Source: Clostridiales bacterium (GTDB taxonomy: Bacteria > Bacillota > Clostridia > Saccharofermentanales > Saccharofermentanaceae). Taken from it: DNA of 64,000 nucleotides. The notes beneath the pieces were generated by a model. The model saw only the letters and a program-made list of their open reading frames with translations, was not told where the DNA came from and made no database searches. Where the stretch lies: contig JAGAAI010000009.1 in assembly GCA_017615325.1 (NCBI GenBank), positions 1 through 64,000 on the forward strand. Reading direction: 5' to 3'. The position numbers and the translations under genes are program-made. Below, piece by piece: positions 8,888 to 16,624 of this stretch; the first letter of the stretch is position 1, and every line of letters starts with the position of its first letter.

Positions 8888-9991
8888 ATGGATTACGACA
8901 TGTATGAAGATGAAGAGAGAGTCATAGGCAGGACCGCCCAGCCCCAGGATGCTGACGAGAAGAGCTTAAGACCTTATACATTCGAAGATTATGCGGGCCA
9001 GGAGAAGGTCAAGAATAATCTTAAGATCTTCATTGAAGCTGCCAAATCAAGAGGTGAGGCCTTAGACCATGTCCTGCTCTACGGTCCTCCCGGCTTAGGT
9101 AAGACCACACTTGCAGGAATAATCGCATCCGAGATGGGTGTCGCCATGCATATCACGACAGGCCCTTCTATCGAGAAGGCAGGCGATCTGGCGGCCCTCC
9201 TTACAAATCTCAACGAGAACGAAGTCCTCTTTATAGATGAGATCCACAGGCTCAACAGATCCGTAGAAGAAGTATTGTATCCTGCGATGGAAGATTACTG
9301 CCTCGACCTTATGATAGGCAAAGGCCCTTCAGCCAGATCCGTAAGGCTTGACCTGCCTCATTTTACTCTGGTCGGAGCTACCACCAGGGCCGGCATGCTG
9401 TCTGCGCCTCTGCGGGACAGGTTCGGCATGATCCACAGGCTCGAGATATATGAACCCAATGAACTTGCAGTTATCCTGAAGCGCGATGCCGCGCTCCTTG
9501 ATATCGCCATAGATGAAGACGGCCTTGCCAATATAGCATCAAGGTCAAGAGGCACTCCGAGGATCGCGATCAGGCTCCTTAAGAGAATGAGAGACTATGC
9601 TCTCTACCTTAAAAAGGATGTTATCGATAAGGAAGTCTCTGACTTCGGCCTTAAGGCTCTTGATATAGATGAGGCAGGCCTTGATGCCGTTGACAGAAGA
9701 GTCTTGATGTCCATAGCTGATATCTTCAAGGGCGGTCCCGTTGGTCTTGAGACTCTGGCTGCCGTAACGGGTGAAGATCCTGTTACCATAGAAGATGTAT
9801 ATGAACCCTTCCTCCTGCAGAAAGGTTATCTTGCCAAGACCCCGAGAGGAAGAGTCCTTACATTAAGGGCTTATGAGCATCTTAATATCGCGCCTCCCCC
9901 GGAATTATTAAATCCCAATATCAATAAGAAGGGCGCAGCACCTGAGAATCTTTCTTTCGATCAGCTTAGTTACGATCCTGCAGACGACTAA
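8888..9991 (+). CDS. ruvB: Holliday junction branch-migration ATPase RuvB
   Basis: AAA+ motor of the RuvAB complex. Walker A GPPGLGKT is near residues 66-73, Walker B with DEIHRLNR follows, then sensor 1 GATTRAG and the C-terminal winged helix ([13 protein letters not shown]). At 367 residues it is slightly long for the family (about 335-345), with an acidic N-terminal extension and a 30-residue tail. It lies 12 bases upstream of queH. Confidence 0.96.
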   Translation: MDYDMYEDEERVIGRTAQPQDADEKSLRPYTFEDYAGQEKVKNNLKIFIEAAKSRGEALDHVLLYGPPGLGKTTLAGIIASEMGVAMHITTGPSIEKAGDLAALLTNLNENEVLFIDEIHRLNRSVEEVLYPAMEDYCLDLMIGKGPSARSVRLDLPHFTLVGATTRAGMLSAPLRDRFGMIHRLEIYEPNELAVILKRDAALLDIAIDEDGLANIASRSRGTPRIAIRLLKRMRDYALYLKKDVIDKEVSDFGLKALDIDEAGLDAVDRRVLMSIADIFKGGPVGLETLAAVTGEDPVTIEDVYEPFLLQKGYLAKTPRGRVLTLRAYEHLNIAPPPELLNPNINKKGAAPENLSFDQLSYDPADD

Positions 9992-10003
9992 AGAGGTCAT
10001 CTT

Positions 10004-10561
10004 ATGAGTATGCTCCTTCATGCCTGCTGCGGACCCTGCGCCATGTATCCTCTGGATCTTCTTTTGAATGAACTTCAAAGGGATCTGGATGTAATCTGGT
10101 ATAACCCCAATATCCATCCTGAGTTTGAGTGGAAGAGGAGATTAGAGAACCTTCATAAAGCCTGCGATCACTATGGGGTCAAGCTTATCGAGATGGAAGG
10201 GTTTGAAGAAGATTACTGGCATTCAAAAGAATATCTCAATGAATTCCCGTCAAGGTGCGCCATGTGCTACGACAAGAGAATGGATGTTGTTGCAAACTAT
10301 GCTGCTGATAATGGTTACGATTCTTTCTGCACGACTCTTTTTGTGAGTCCCTACCAGCAGCATGAACTGATAAAAACAACCTGCGAAGATAAAGCATCAA
10401 AATATGGCGTCTGCTTTGAATACATGGATTTTCGTGCTGGCTTCAGGAAGGGACAGAACATGGCCCGCGACATAGGCCTATACAGACAGAAATACTGCGG
10501 CTGCTGTTACTCTTTGGACGAATCAGAATTCAAGGATAAAATCTTAAAGAGTATGTTATAA
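10004..10561 (+). CDS. queH: Epoxyqueuosine reductase QueH
   Basis: Final step of tRNA queuosine synthesis, reducing epoxyqueuosine; QueH is the non-orthologous replacement of QueG (formerly DUF208). A 185-residue protein with the iron-sulfur/metal cysteine pattern HACCGPC (residues 6-12), SRCAMCYDKR and QKYCGCCYS. It is co-directional with ruvB and separated by 12 bases. Other que genes are not in the window. Confidence 0.92.
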   Translation: MSMLLHACCGPCAMYPLDLLLNELQRDLDVIWYNPNIHPEFEWKRRLENLHKACDHYGVKLIEMEGFEEDYWHSKEYLNEFPSRCAMCYDKRMDVVANYAADNGYDSFCTTLFVSPYQQHELIKTTCEDKASKYGVCFEYMDFRAGFRKGQNMARDIGLYRQKYCGCCYSLDESEFKDKILKSML

Positions 10562-10597
10562 TCTGATTAATGACGAAGAAGGAGGACCTTTTGCCTT

Positions 10598-10972
10598 ATG
10601 TGGTTAGTATTTCTTATTATTGCCGTTATCCTTTCTGTCGTAAATCTTGTCTTAAGCGTTATCGGACGCGCAAAACTCCGTAACTGGCTTACCATTGGTG
10701 CCCTGTCATTTACAGCTTTTGAAGTCTGGGCCCAGTACAACATGGTATCAGGTTTTATTGTAAACTACGATTTTGAATCTTTATATAGCATCGTTCCCAC
10801 GATGAACAGCATGATGATCATATTTGTTCTTATAATGATCCTTCTTAATATCCTTGCCAACGTTCTTTATAAGAGCCGTTCCGGTAAGATCGGCATGGCA
10901 TTTGAGGGAAGAGAGTATCATTCAAGATCAACAGATGCTCCCGCTCCTGATAAGAAGGCAGCAAAGGGCTGA
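10598..10972 (+). CDS. Small integral membrane protein, function unknown
   Basis: A 124-residue protein with about three hydrophobic segments (2-21, 31-54, 67-90) and a charged, Pro/Ala-rich cytoplasmic tail. Not recognised as a named family. GGAGG lies 13 bases before ATG, somewhat far. It is probably the last gene of the ruv-queH unit, since a terminator follows 25 bases later. Confidence 0.7.
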   Translation: MWLVFLIIAVILSVVNLVLSVIGRAKLRNWLTIGALSFTAFEVWAQYNMVSGFIVNYDFESLYSIVPTMNSMMIIFVLIMILLNILANVLYKSRSGKIGMAFEGREYHSRSTDAPAPDKKAAKG

Positions 10973-10996
10973 TTTTTCCAGACTGATCAATATTCA

Positions 10997-11025
10997 AGGC
11001 GTCCTTCGGGGCGCCTTTTTATGCG
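10997..11025 (+). terminator. Terminator after the ruv-queH unit
   Basis: AAGGCG(TC) pairs with (GG)GCGCCTT around CTTCG, followed by a T run. It touches the stop codon of the convergent rqcH gene. Confidence 0.85.
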
Positions 11026-12923
11026 TTCAGGTCTTCGCCGGGAGCTTCGGCGGTTACGGTTATGGAATAGTAGCCTTCGTAGATTACCATTCCGGGCTTG
11101 GCTCCCGGGATCTTCTTGATATGCGATACTTTGCAGTAGTCGACATCACACTTCATGTCTGAAGCGGTGTGCTGTTCGAGTAAGATGCTTTTCGAAAAAT
11201 AAGCAGCAATCGAAGCTGCCTTGGTAACTGCCAGGTCAGACGGGAATTCTTCTCCGGGGTGGGACCTGATTATTACATGAGTCCCGGGGATCCCTTTGAC
11301 GTGGAACCAGTAGTCGTCAGGATCTGCCACGCTGAAGGTCAGGCGGTCGTTCTGGATGTTGTTGCGGCCGGCCAGTATCTCATAGCCGTCGCTCGTCATG
11401 TATTTACGGAAGGGGAGAGGGTCTGATCTTTTTGCCTTGTTGCTGCGGTTCTTCTTGGCGGCAGCAAGCTGGGCAGCCTGGCGGAGCGCTCTGGAAGAGG
11501 CTTTGCCTGACTTAGCTTTGCCGACCATCTTGTTGGGGTCGCCGGCAGGAGTCATTTCCTTCCTTTCAGGCTTGCTGTCCTGCCTGATCTCTTCCTTGAG
11601 AGCCGCGATATCGGCCGCAGTATCCGCAGCAAGGATGGCAGCCCTTAAGGACCTTAAGTATTGGATGGAATCTTCGTCGTCACGGATGTATTCCTCGCTC
11701 ATCTGATACTTGCGCTTTGCCTTGCGGTATCTCTTGTAATAGTCGTTGGCGTTGTCGGTTGCAGACATGGCAGGATTCAAAGGGATCTCAACTATCCCGG
11801 GATTGCCGTCTTCCGTAAGGTCAGTGTAATCCGGGAGTGCCGCTGATTCTGCGCCCTGCTTTATGCTATGGACCGATGTAAGTATCAGATCACCCCACAT
11901 ACGGTATTTATCAGCTCTTAAGCCTTCTTCAAGATCGAGCTTATGAGCTTCGTATTTCTTGGAAAGACGCGAGAGGGCGGAGTCGACATTGGCAAGAAGG
12001 GCTTTCCTGCTGTCGAAAAGGCTCTTGCTTACCGTATAGGATCTGTAACAGGCATCGAGGGCTTCTGATACAGTAGAGTATTCTTCGCTTGAAGCAAAAC
12101 CTGACAGGGGAACTAGTCCTATCTCGGAAGCGATATTATTATCGTTATAGTAAAGAGCCGGCTTATAGTTCTTATCGATTATAGTCTTAAAGTATGAGCT
12201 TAATATCCTGCAGAGCCTGTTGATATCATCAGATGTCAGCAGCTTGGCATTGCATCTTATATCCACATCAGATCCGCCGATCAGCTGTTTTGCCATCATG
12301 GGAGACAGGCCTAAGATGGAATTTACCAAGGCCTTGTCAATGGGACGGGCGACCTCTTCGTTCTTTATCGGCAGGAGCCCCGTTGATGCCATATCGAGTG
12401 CCTCGTCGATAGTCATCTTGTCCTGGGCAGGCGGATAATCGTAGATCCTGGCGGGCATGACTTCACGGATCCTGCTCATCCCTGAATCAACGTGTATTGC
12501 TGAATCGATGATCTTTCCGCCGGGATTGATCAGGATTATGTTGGAAAAGCGCCCCATGAGCTCGGTCGTTAATGTATAGACTTTTCGATCCTTAAGTTCG
12601 TCCGTGTTGGACATCCTTATCTCGATGATCCTCTCGTACTTGGGGTTAGTGACAGACTCGATCCTGGCTCCGCTCAGGTATTTGCGTAAGAGCATGCAGA
12701 AAGCAGGGGGCATGGCAGGGTTCTCGGGCGGATCAGATGTCAATCCGATCCTTGCATGCCCGCAGTTGACCGATATTATAAGGTGCTTAACACCTGAGTT
12801 TGTTCTGATGTGGAGCACGACCGTGTCAGATGCGGGCTGAAAAATCTTATCGACCCTGGCCCCGGCAAGATCGCGGTCCAGTTCATATGCAATGATCGAA
12901 CAAAGGATCCCGTCGATCGTCAT
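11019..12923 (-). CDS. rqcH: Ribosome quality-control protein RqcH (NFACT family)
   Basis: Binds stalled 50S-peptidyl-tRNA complexes and directs alanine-tail synthesis; older annotations call it fibronectin-binding protein A. The 634-residue protein has NFACT-N (1-200), a helix-hairpin-helix/coiled-coil middle (about 260-480) and an NFACT-R domain (about 515-634, WFHVKGIPGTHVII). The position often occupied by an Asp-Arg pair in the N-domain reads Glu-Arg (PKYERIIEI). It may be translated in the same unit as the small membrane gene starting just upstream on the minus strand (six-base gap). Confidence 0.92.
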   Translation of the reverse strand: MTIDGILCSIIAYELDRDLAGARVDKIFQPASDTVVLHIRTNSGVKHLIISVNCGHARIGLTSDPPENPAMPPAFCMLLRKYLSGARIESVTNPKYERIIEIRMSNTDELKDRKVYTLTTELMGRFSNIILINPGGKIIDSAIHVDSGMSRIREVMPARIYDYPPAQDKMTIDEALDMASTGLLPIKNEEVARPIDKALVNSILGLSPMMAKQLIGGSDVDIRCNAKLLTSDDINRLCRILSSYFKTIIDKNYKPALYYNDNNIASEIGLVPLSGFASSEEYSTVSEALDACYRSYTVSKSLFDSRKALLANVDSALSRLSKKYEAHKLDLEEGLRADKYRMWGDLILTSVHSIKQGAESAALPDYTDLTEDGNPGIVEIPLNPAMSATDNANDYYKRYRKAKRKYQMSEEYIRDDEDSIQYLRSLRAAILAADTAADIAALKEEIRQDSKPERKEMTPAGDPNKMVGKAKSGKASSRALRQAAQLAAAKKNRSNKAKRSDPLPFRKYMTSDGYEILAGRNNIQNDRLTFSVADPDDYWFHVKGIPGTHVIIRSHPGEEFPSDLAVTKAASIAAYFSKSILLEQHTASDMKCDVDYCKVSHIKKIPGAKPGMVIYEGYYSITVTAEAPGEDLNA

Positions 12924-12929
12924 GGAACA

Positions 12930-13265
12930 TCAACCTTTGTTGCTGCTGTTCTTGCGTGTGCCGAAAGAGATCAGCATGGCTATGATCCAGCAGATAAGGG
13001 CTATCAGGAGTTCAACACCAAGGATGGTGAAGAACTTGTTGTAGTCATTTAATGAGAAGAGGAAATCCAGACCGATAATGACTGCGATGATAAGAACGGT
13101 TATGACAGGCACGAAAGCCTTGGACTTTATAAACTGATGCAGGTAATCGCCGAATCCGACGCCTGAGCCGGTATTCTTACGGCTTTGAGTTGAACGTTGT
13201 GAAGAAGCCCTCTTGGTGGAGGACTTCTTTCGGGTTGTCTGTTTGCGCCTGGTGTTGTTTGCCAT
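12930..13265 (-). CDS. Small membrane protein with basic N-terminal tail, function unknown
   Basis: A 111-residue protein. Residues 1-33 are Lys/Arg/Ser/Thr-rich and low in complexity; two transmembrane helices follow (about 51-70 and 79-102) with a short polar tail. The ATG overlaps the stop of the PRPP-synthetase-like gene by one base (TGATG-type coupling), and rqcH follows after six bases, so it belongs to this minus-strand unit. Family not recognised. Confidence 0.72.
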   Translation of the reverse strand: MANNTRRKQTTRKKSSTKRASSQRSTQSRKNTGSGVGFGDYLHQFIKSKAFVPVITVLIIAVIIGLDFLFSLNDYNKFFTILGVELLIALICWIIAMLISFGTRKNSSNKG

Positions 13266-14470
13266 CAGGTAAGATCTCCTCTTTCGCGAAGGAGCTTCTG
13301 GATCTTCTCGGTAGGATTAACGAGACCTGACAGGGAAGCATCGTGGTTGATGGCATCGATGAGGAGTGCTACGAACTTGCACATGTTGACGTCTGCATAC
13401 CAGGGAGCTTGGAGCAGTTCTGGTCTTCTGTAAACTGCGTTGGTTGCGAAGACCTTGCTGATGATGCCTTCTTCGTATGCCTTATCGAACTTTTCGATAC
13501 CCTCTGTAAAGAGACCGAAAGTAACTGCGCAGAATACGTTCTTGGCGCCGCGCTGCTTCATGTCTCTTGCGATGTCGAGCATGGAGTCACCGGATGAGAT
13601 CATGTCGTCAACGATCAGGATGTCCTGACCTTCAACAGAATCACCGAGAAATTCGTGTGCGATGATGGGGTTACGGCCGTTAACGATGGTCGTATAGTCG
13701 CGTCTCTTATAGAATGTTCCGAGAGGGACACCTAAGATGGATGCAAAGTACATTGCACGGGGGATACCGCCTTCATCAGGTGATATGATCATGAACTTGC
13801 CCTTGGAGAAGGACAGATCGGGGATCTGGCGGTACATTTCCTTGATGATCTGGTACGTGGGCGGGATGCTCTCGAACCCTGCGAGAGGGATAGCATTTGC
13901 AACTCGCTCATCGTGTGCATCGAATGTGATGATGTTGGCAACGCCTAAGTTATAGAGTTCTTCGAGTGCAAAAGCGCAGTCCAAAGACTCTCTGGAGTTT
14001 CTCTTGTGCTGGCGGCTCTCGTAAAGGAAAGGCATGATGACATTGATTCTTCTGGATTTACCGGAGCAGGCGAGGATAACACGCTTTAAGTCCTGATAGT
14101 GATCGTCAGGGCTCATCCTGTTGTCCTGACCGAACATCTTGTAGGTGCAGGAGCAGTTCATGACATCGCTGATGATATAAAGGTCGTGACCTCTTACGGT
14201 ATTCTTGATGACCGCCTTGCCTTCGCCCGAGGAGAATCTCGTGTTGTCGACATCGATACGGTAATCTTCTCTATAGAAGCCGGGGTAGGAGGAGACGATC
14301 TCTTCCTGAAGATACTCGGATCTTCTCTTGTTAAGGTAAAAGTTGACTTTCTCCGTGAATTCGCCGGAACCTATGAGGGGAACAAGACCTATGGGACCAA
14401 CGGGAGCCATGGGGTTCTCGCCGTACTGGTTATACCTTGAATAGGATTTCTCGTCTGCTGCTGATGTCAT
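13265..14470 (-). CDS. prs: Ribose-phosphate pyrophosphokinase (PRPP synthetase), divergent long form
   Basis: Makes PRPP from ribose-5-phosphate and ATP for nucleotide, His and Trp synthesis. The 401-residue protein is longer than classical Prs (about 315). It has two phosphoribosyltransferase folds: FDAHDERVANAIPL corresponds to the catalytic-His/ATP region, ISPDEGGIPRA to the conserved Pro-Asp loop, FYKRRDYT to the flexible catalytic Lys-Arg loop, and LIVDDMISSGDSM to the PRPP-binding loop. It is adjacent to a second paralogue; of the two, this one keeps the Lys-Arg-Arg loop. Confidence 0.85.
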   Translation of the reverse strand: MTSAADEKSYSRYNQYGENPMAPVGPIGLVPLIGSGEFTEKVNFYLNKRRSEYLQEEIVSSYPGFYREDYRIDVDNTRFSSGEGKAVIKNTVRGHDLYIISDVMNCSCTYKMFGQDNRMSPDDHYQDLKRVILACSGKSRRINVIMPFLYESRQHKRNSRESLDCAFALEELYNLGVANIITFDAHDERVANAIPLAGFESIPPTYQIIKEMYRQIPDLSFSKGKFMIISPDEGGIPRAMYFASILGVPLGTFYKRRDYTTIVNGRNPIIAHEFLGDSVEGQDILIVDDMISSGDSMLDIARDMKQRGAKNVFCAVTFGLFTEGIEKFDKAYEEGIISKVFATNAVYRRPELLQAPWYADVNMCKFVALLIDAINHDASLSGLVNPTEKIQKLLRERGDLT

Positions 14471-14523
14471 TTGTAAGCCTGCCTTTCGTAAATGAATGAA
14501 GTTTACTTCTATATCATCTCATA

Positions 14524-15744
14524 TTATTCGTTAAATTCATCGAAAAGTTCTCCCAATCTGATCTGCTTTGTGGCAGCCTCGATCCTGTCGATAGAATTGA
14601 TGAGATCGTAGACTGATTCGTCGAGGTTGATCGCGTCTATGATCCTTGCTACATATGGGACCATGTCAACGTCCACATACCAGGATCTTTGGAGGAGTTC
14701 TTCTGTCCTGTAGATGAGATTGGTGCAAAGGACCGCCTTGATGATGCCTTCAGCCGCCAGGTCGTCAAAGAGTTTGAGGCCGTCTGTAAAGAGGCCGAAG
14801 GGGGCAAGACAGTAGATGTCCTTGGCGCCTAAGTCCTTAAGCTTCCTTGAAGTCCTGGCCATGGTGCTCCCGGAGTTGATCATGTCATCGATAAGAAGGA
14901 TATCCTTGCCTTCGACATCATCGCCTAAGAACTTGAATTCCTTGATAGGGTGGTCTCCGTTGACCTTGACGGAATAGTCACGGTCGCGGTAGAAGATGCC
15001 TAAGGGAAGGTTCAATATGGAAGAATACCTGATCGCACGCCTTGCGCCCATCTCGTCAGGGCTTACGACCATAGTCGAATCCGAGTCGAGCTTAACAGAA
15101 CCGAACCTGTCAAGAAGGGTCTGTATGATCTTGAACCTGCACTGGGGCATCTCGATATCCATGAGAGGGACGGCATTTGCAATCCTCTCATCGTGAGGGT
15201 CGAACATGATGAGCTTGGATACGCCCAGGTTATAGAGAGTCTGCAGCATCTCGGCACAGTCGTAGGATTCCCTGTGTGAATCCAGCTTTTCGCGGCGGCC
15301 TTCGTAGACGAAGGGCATGATGACATTGACTCTCTTGGCTTTGCCCATGCAGCAGGAGACCATCCTGATGAGGTCCCTGTAGTGGTCGTCGGCGCTGATC
15401 GTATGCTCGCCGACTGTCAGATCGTAAGTCAGATTGTGCGAAAGAACATCGGTTATTATGAATATATCGTGTCCGCGGCTGCTCTCGCCCATGACAAACT
15501 TGCCTTCGCCGGTCTGAAAACGTACGAGTTCGGTATCGAAGATATAATCCTTGCGGGAATATCCGGGTGAATGGATGTAGGGGGTAGTTCCTTTTGCTAC
15601 GCGGCTTGCGCGCTTCTCCGATAAGACCTTGTTAACCTTATCTGTAAAATCCCTGTTAGCTGTATGTCCGATTATGCCTATCGGTCCGAAAGGCTCCAGC
15701 TTAACAGTGTCAAATCTGACGGATGAGTCGCTTATGTCTGACAT
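14524..15744 (-). CDS. Second PRPP-synthetase paralogue with altered catalytic loop
   Basis: A 406-residue paralogue of the neighbouring gene, homologous throughout (FDPHDERIANAVPL, VSPDEMGARRA, LLIDDMINSGSTM). The flexible loop that reads FYKRRDYT in the neighbour reads FYRDRDYS here, so Lys is Arg and the first Arg is Asp. This could lower activity or make it a regulatory partner; that is inference. ATG at 15744 is chosen because GGAGGT precedes it; an in-frame GTG at 15768 lies upstream of that site. A 53-base gap separates the two paralogues. Confidence 0.8.
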   Translation of the reverse strand: MSDISDSSVRFDTVKLEPFGPIGIIGHTANRDFTDKVNKVLSEKRASRVAKGTTPYIHSPGYSRKDYIFDTELVRFQTGEGKFVMGESSRGHDIFIITDVLSHNLTYDLTVGEHTISADDHYRDLIRMVSCCMGKAKRVNVIMPFVYEGRREKLDSHRESYDCAEMLQTLYNLGVSKLIMFDPHDERIANAVPLMDIEMPQCRFKIIQTLLDRFGSVKLDSDSTMVVSPDEMGARRAIRYSSILNLPLGIFYRDRDYSVKVNGDHPIKEFKFLGDDVEGKDILLIDDMINSGSTMARTSRKLKDLGAKDIYCLAPFGLFTDGLKLFDDLAAEGIIKAVLCTNLIYRTEELLQRSWYVDVDMVPYVARIIDAINLDESVYDLINSIDRIEAATKQIRLGELFDEFNE

Positions 15745-15824
15745 ATGACCTCCGAAAAGTCTTATCACAAATAGTATTGACTAAGTTCATTTTTTAATCA
15801 ATAAGAATATTGAATAAATTAGCA

Positions 15825-15848
15825 TAAAAAACCCCGCCATGAGGCGAG
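15825..15848 (-). terminator. Terminator after engB
   Basis: On the minus strand CCTCGCC pairs with GGCGGGG (one mismatch) around TCAT-type loop bases, followed by TTTTTT. It lies 29 bases past the engB stop and separates engB from the PRPP genes. Confidence 0.82.
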
Positions 15849-15876
15849 GCTATTTTTGTGAAAAAAACAAATCAGC

Positions 15877-16497
15877 TCAGGATAGGGACTCTATAAACTC
15901 GCCGATACCGTCCGCAAGATCAGTGATACCAAGCTTTTTGTCGGAAGATACGGCATAGACCCTGGCATCAGGAGAAAACTTGAAGAGACAGGCAAGCTGC
16001 CTCTGTCTTGTAAGGCACTGGGACCTGCTCATCTTGTCGCACTTGGTGAACACGATGAAGTAGGGGATATCGGTATGATTCAGGTAATCTATCATGAGAA
16101 CGTCCTTGTCGGACGGCTCGCGCCTTATATCGAGCAGGATCAGGGCCAGCGAGATCTTGCGCCCGGACGAGAAATAGTCATCACAAAGGGAAGAGAAGGC
16201 TTCGGACTTCTCCCTGGATACCTTGGCATAGCCGTATCCCGGCAGATCTGCTATAAGCAGGCTCTTATCGACCTCGAAATACACGACCTGCCTGGTCTTG
16301 CCGGGTGTCGATGAAGTCCTTGCGAGCTTGCTGTTGTTGGCCAGGGCATTCACGAGCGAAGACTTGCCGACATTGGACCTGCCGCAAAGAACGATCTCGG
16401 GGAGACCTTCGGCGGGACACTGCTTGATTGTTGCAGCCGCTTTTACGAAAACTGTTTTCCTGAAATTTATAGTACTCATAATGCTTGATTCTAACAT
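15877..16497 (-). CDS. engB: Ribosome-biogenesis GTPase EngB/YsxC
   Basis: TRAFAC-class GTPase needed for late 50S assembly (YihA/YsxC). The 206-residue protein shows G1 GRSNVGKS, G3 DLPGYGYA and G4 TKCD, with a C-terminal segment of normal length. ATG at 16497 is used; a second in-frame ATG at 16479 is possible, and neither has a strong Shine-Dalgarno (only GTGAGA before the first). It is divergent from comEC, and one arm of an inverted repeat sits directly in its leader. Confidence 0.92.
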   Translation of the reverse strand: MLESSIMSTINFRKTVFVKAAATIKQCPAEGLPEIVLCGRSNVGKSSLVNALANNSKLARTSSTPGKTRQVVYFEVDKSLLIADLPGYGYAKVSREKSEAFSSLCDDYFSSGRKISLALILLDIRREPSDKDVLMIDYLNHTDIPYFIVFTKCDKMSRSQCLTRQRQLACLFKFSPDARVYAVSSDKKLGITDLADGIGEFIESLS

Positions 16498-16501
16498 AAA
16501 A

Positions 16502-16570
16502 TCTCACAAAACCTCGTATCCGGGTCATTTTTCTTAGTGGTTTTTGTCAGATTTCGTAGGTTTTGTGAGA
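16502..16570. repeat. 13-bp inverted repeat in the engB-comEC divergent region
   Basis: Arms 16502-16514 and 16558-16570 are perfect inverse copies (AGGTTTTGTGAGA on the plus strand), separated by 43 bases. Each arm contains TGTGAGA, pointing towards engB on one side and comEC on the other. It could be a paired operator or a large stem-loop. Confidence 0.7.
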
Positions 16571-16580
16571 CGATGTGAGA
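16545..16580 (+). promoter_or_regulatory. Phased TGTGAGA direct repeat upstream of comEC
   Basis: TGTGAGA at 16564-16570 and 16574-16580, exactly 10 bp apart, with a near copy TGTCAGA at 16545-16551. TTTTTGCC follows at 16595-16602 and ATGATATAG at 16607-16615, just before the comEC start. The same arrangement occurs upstream of the pilin-like operon at 38.67 kb. Identity as an activator site or alternative-sigma promoter is inferred. Confidence 0.6.
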
Positions 16581-16624
16581 CGATTCTACGTGACTTTTTG
16601 CCCGCCATGATATAGACACTAGTC

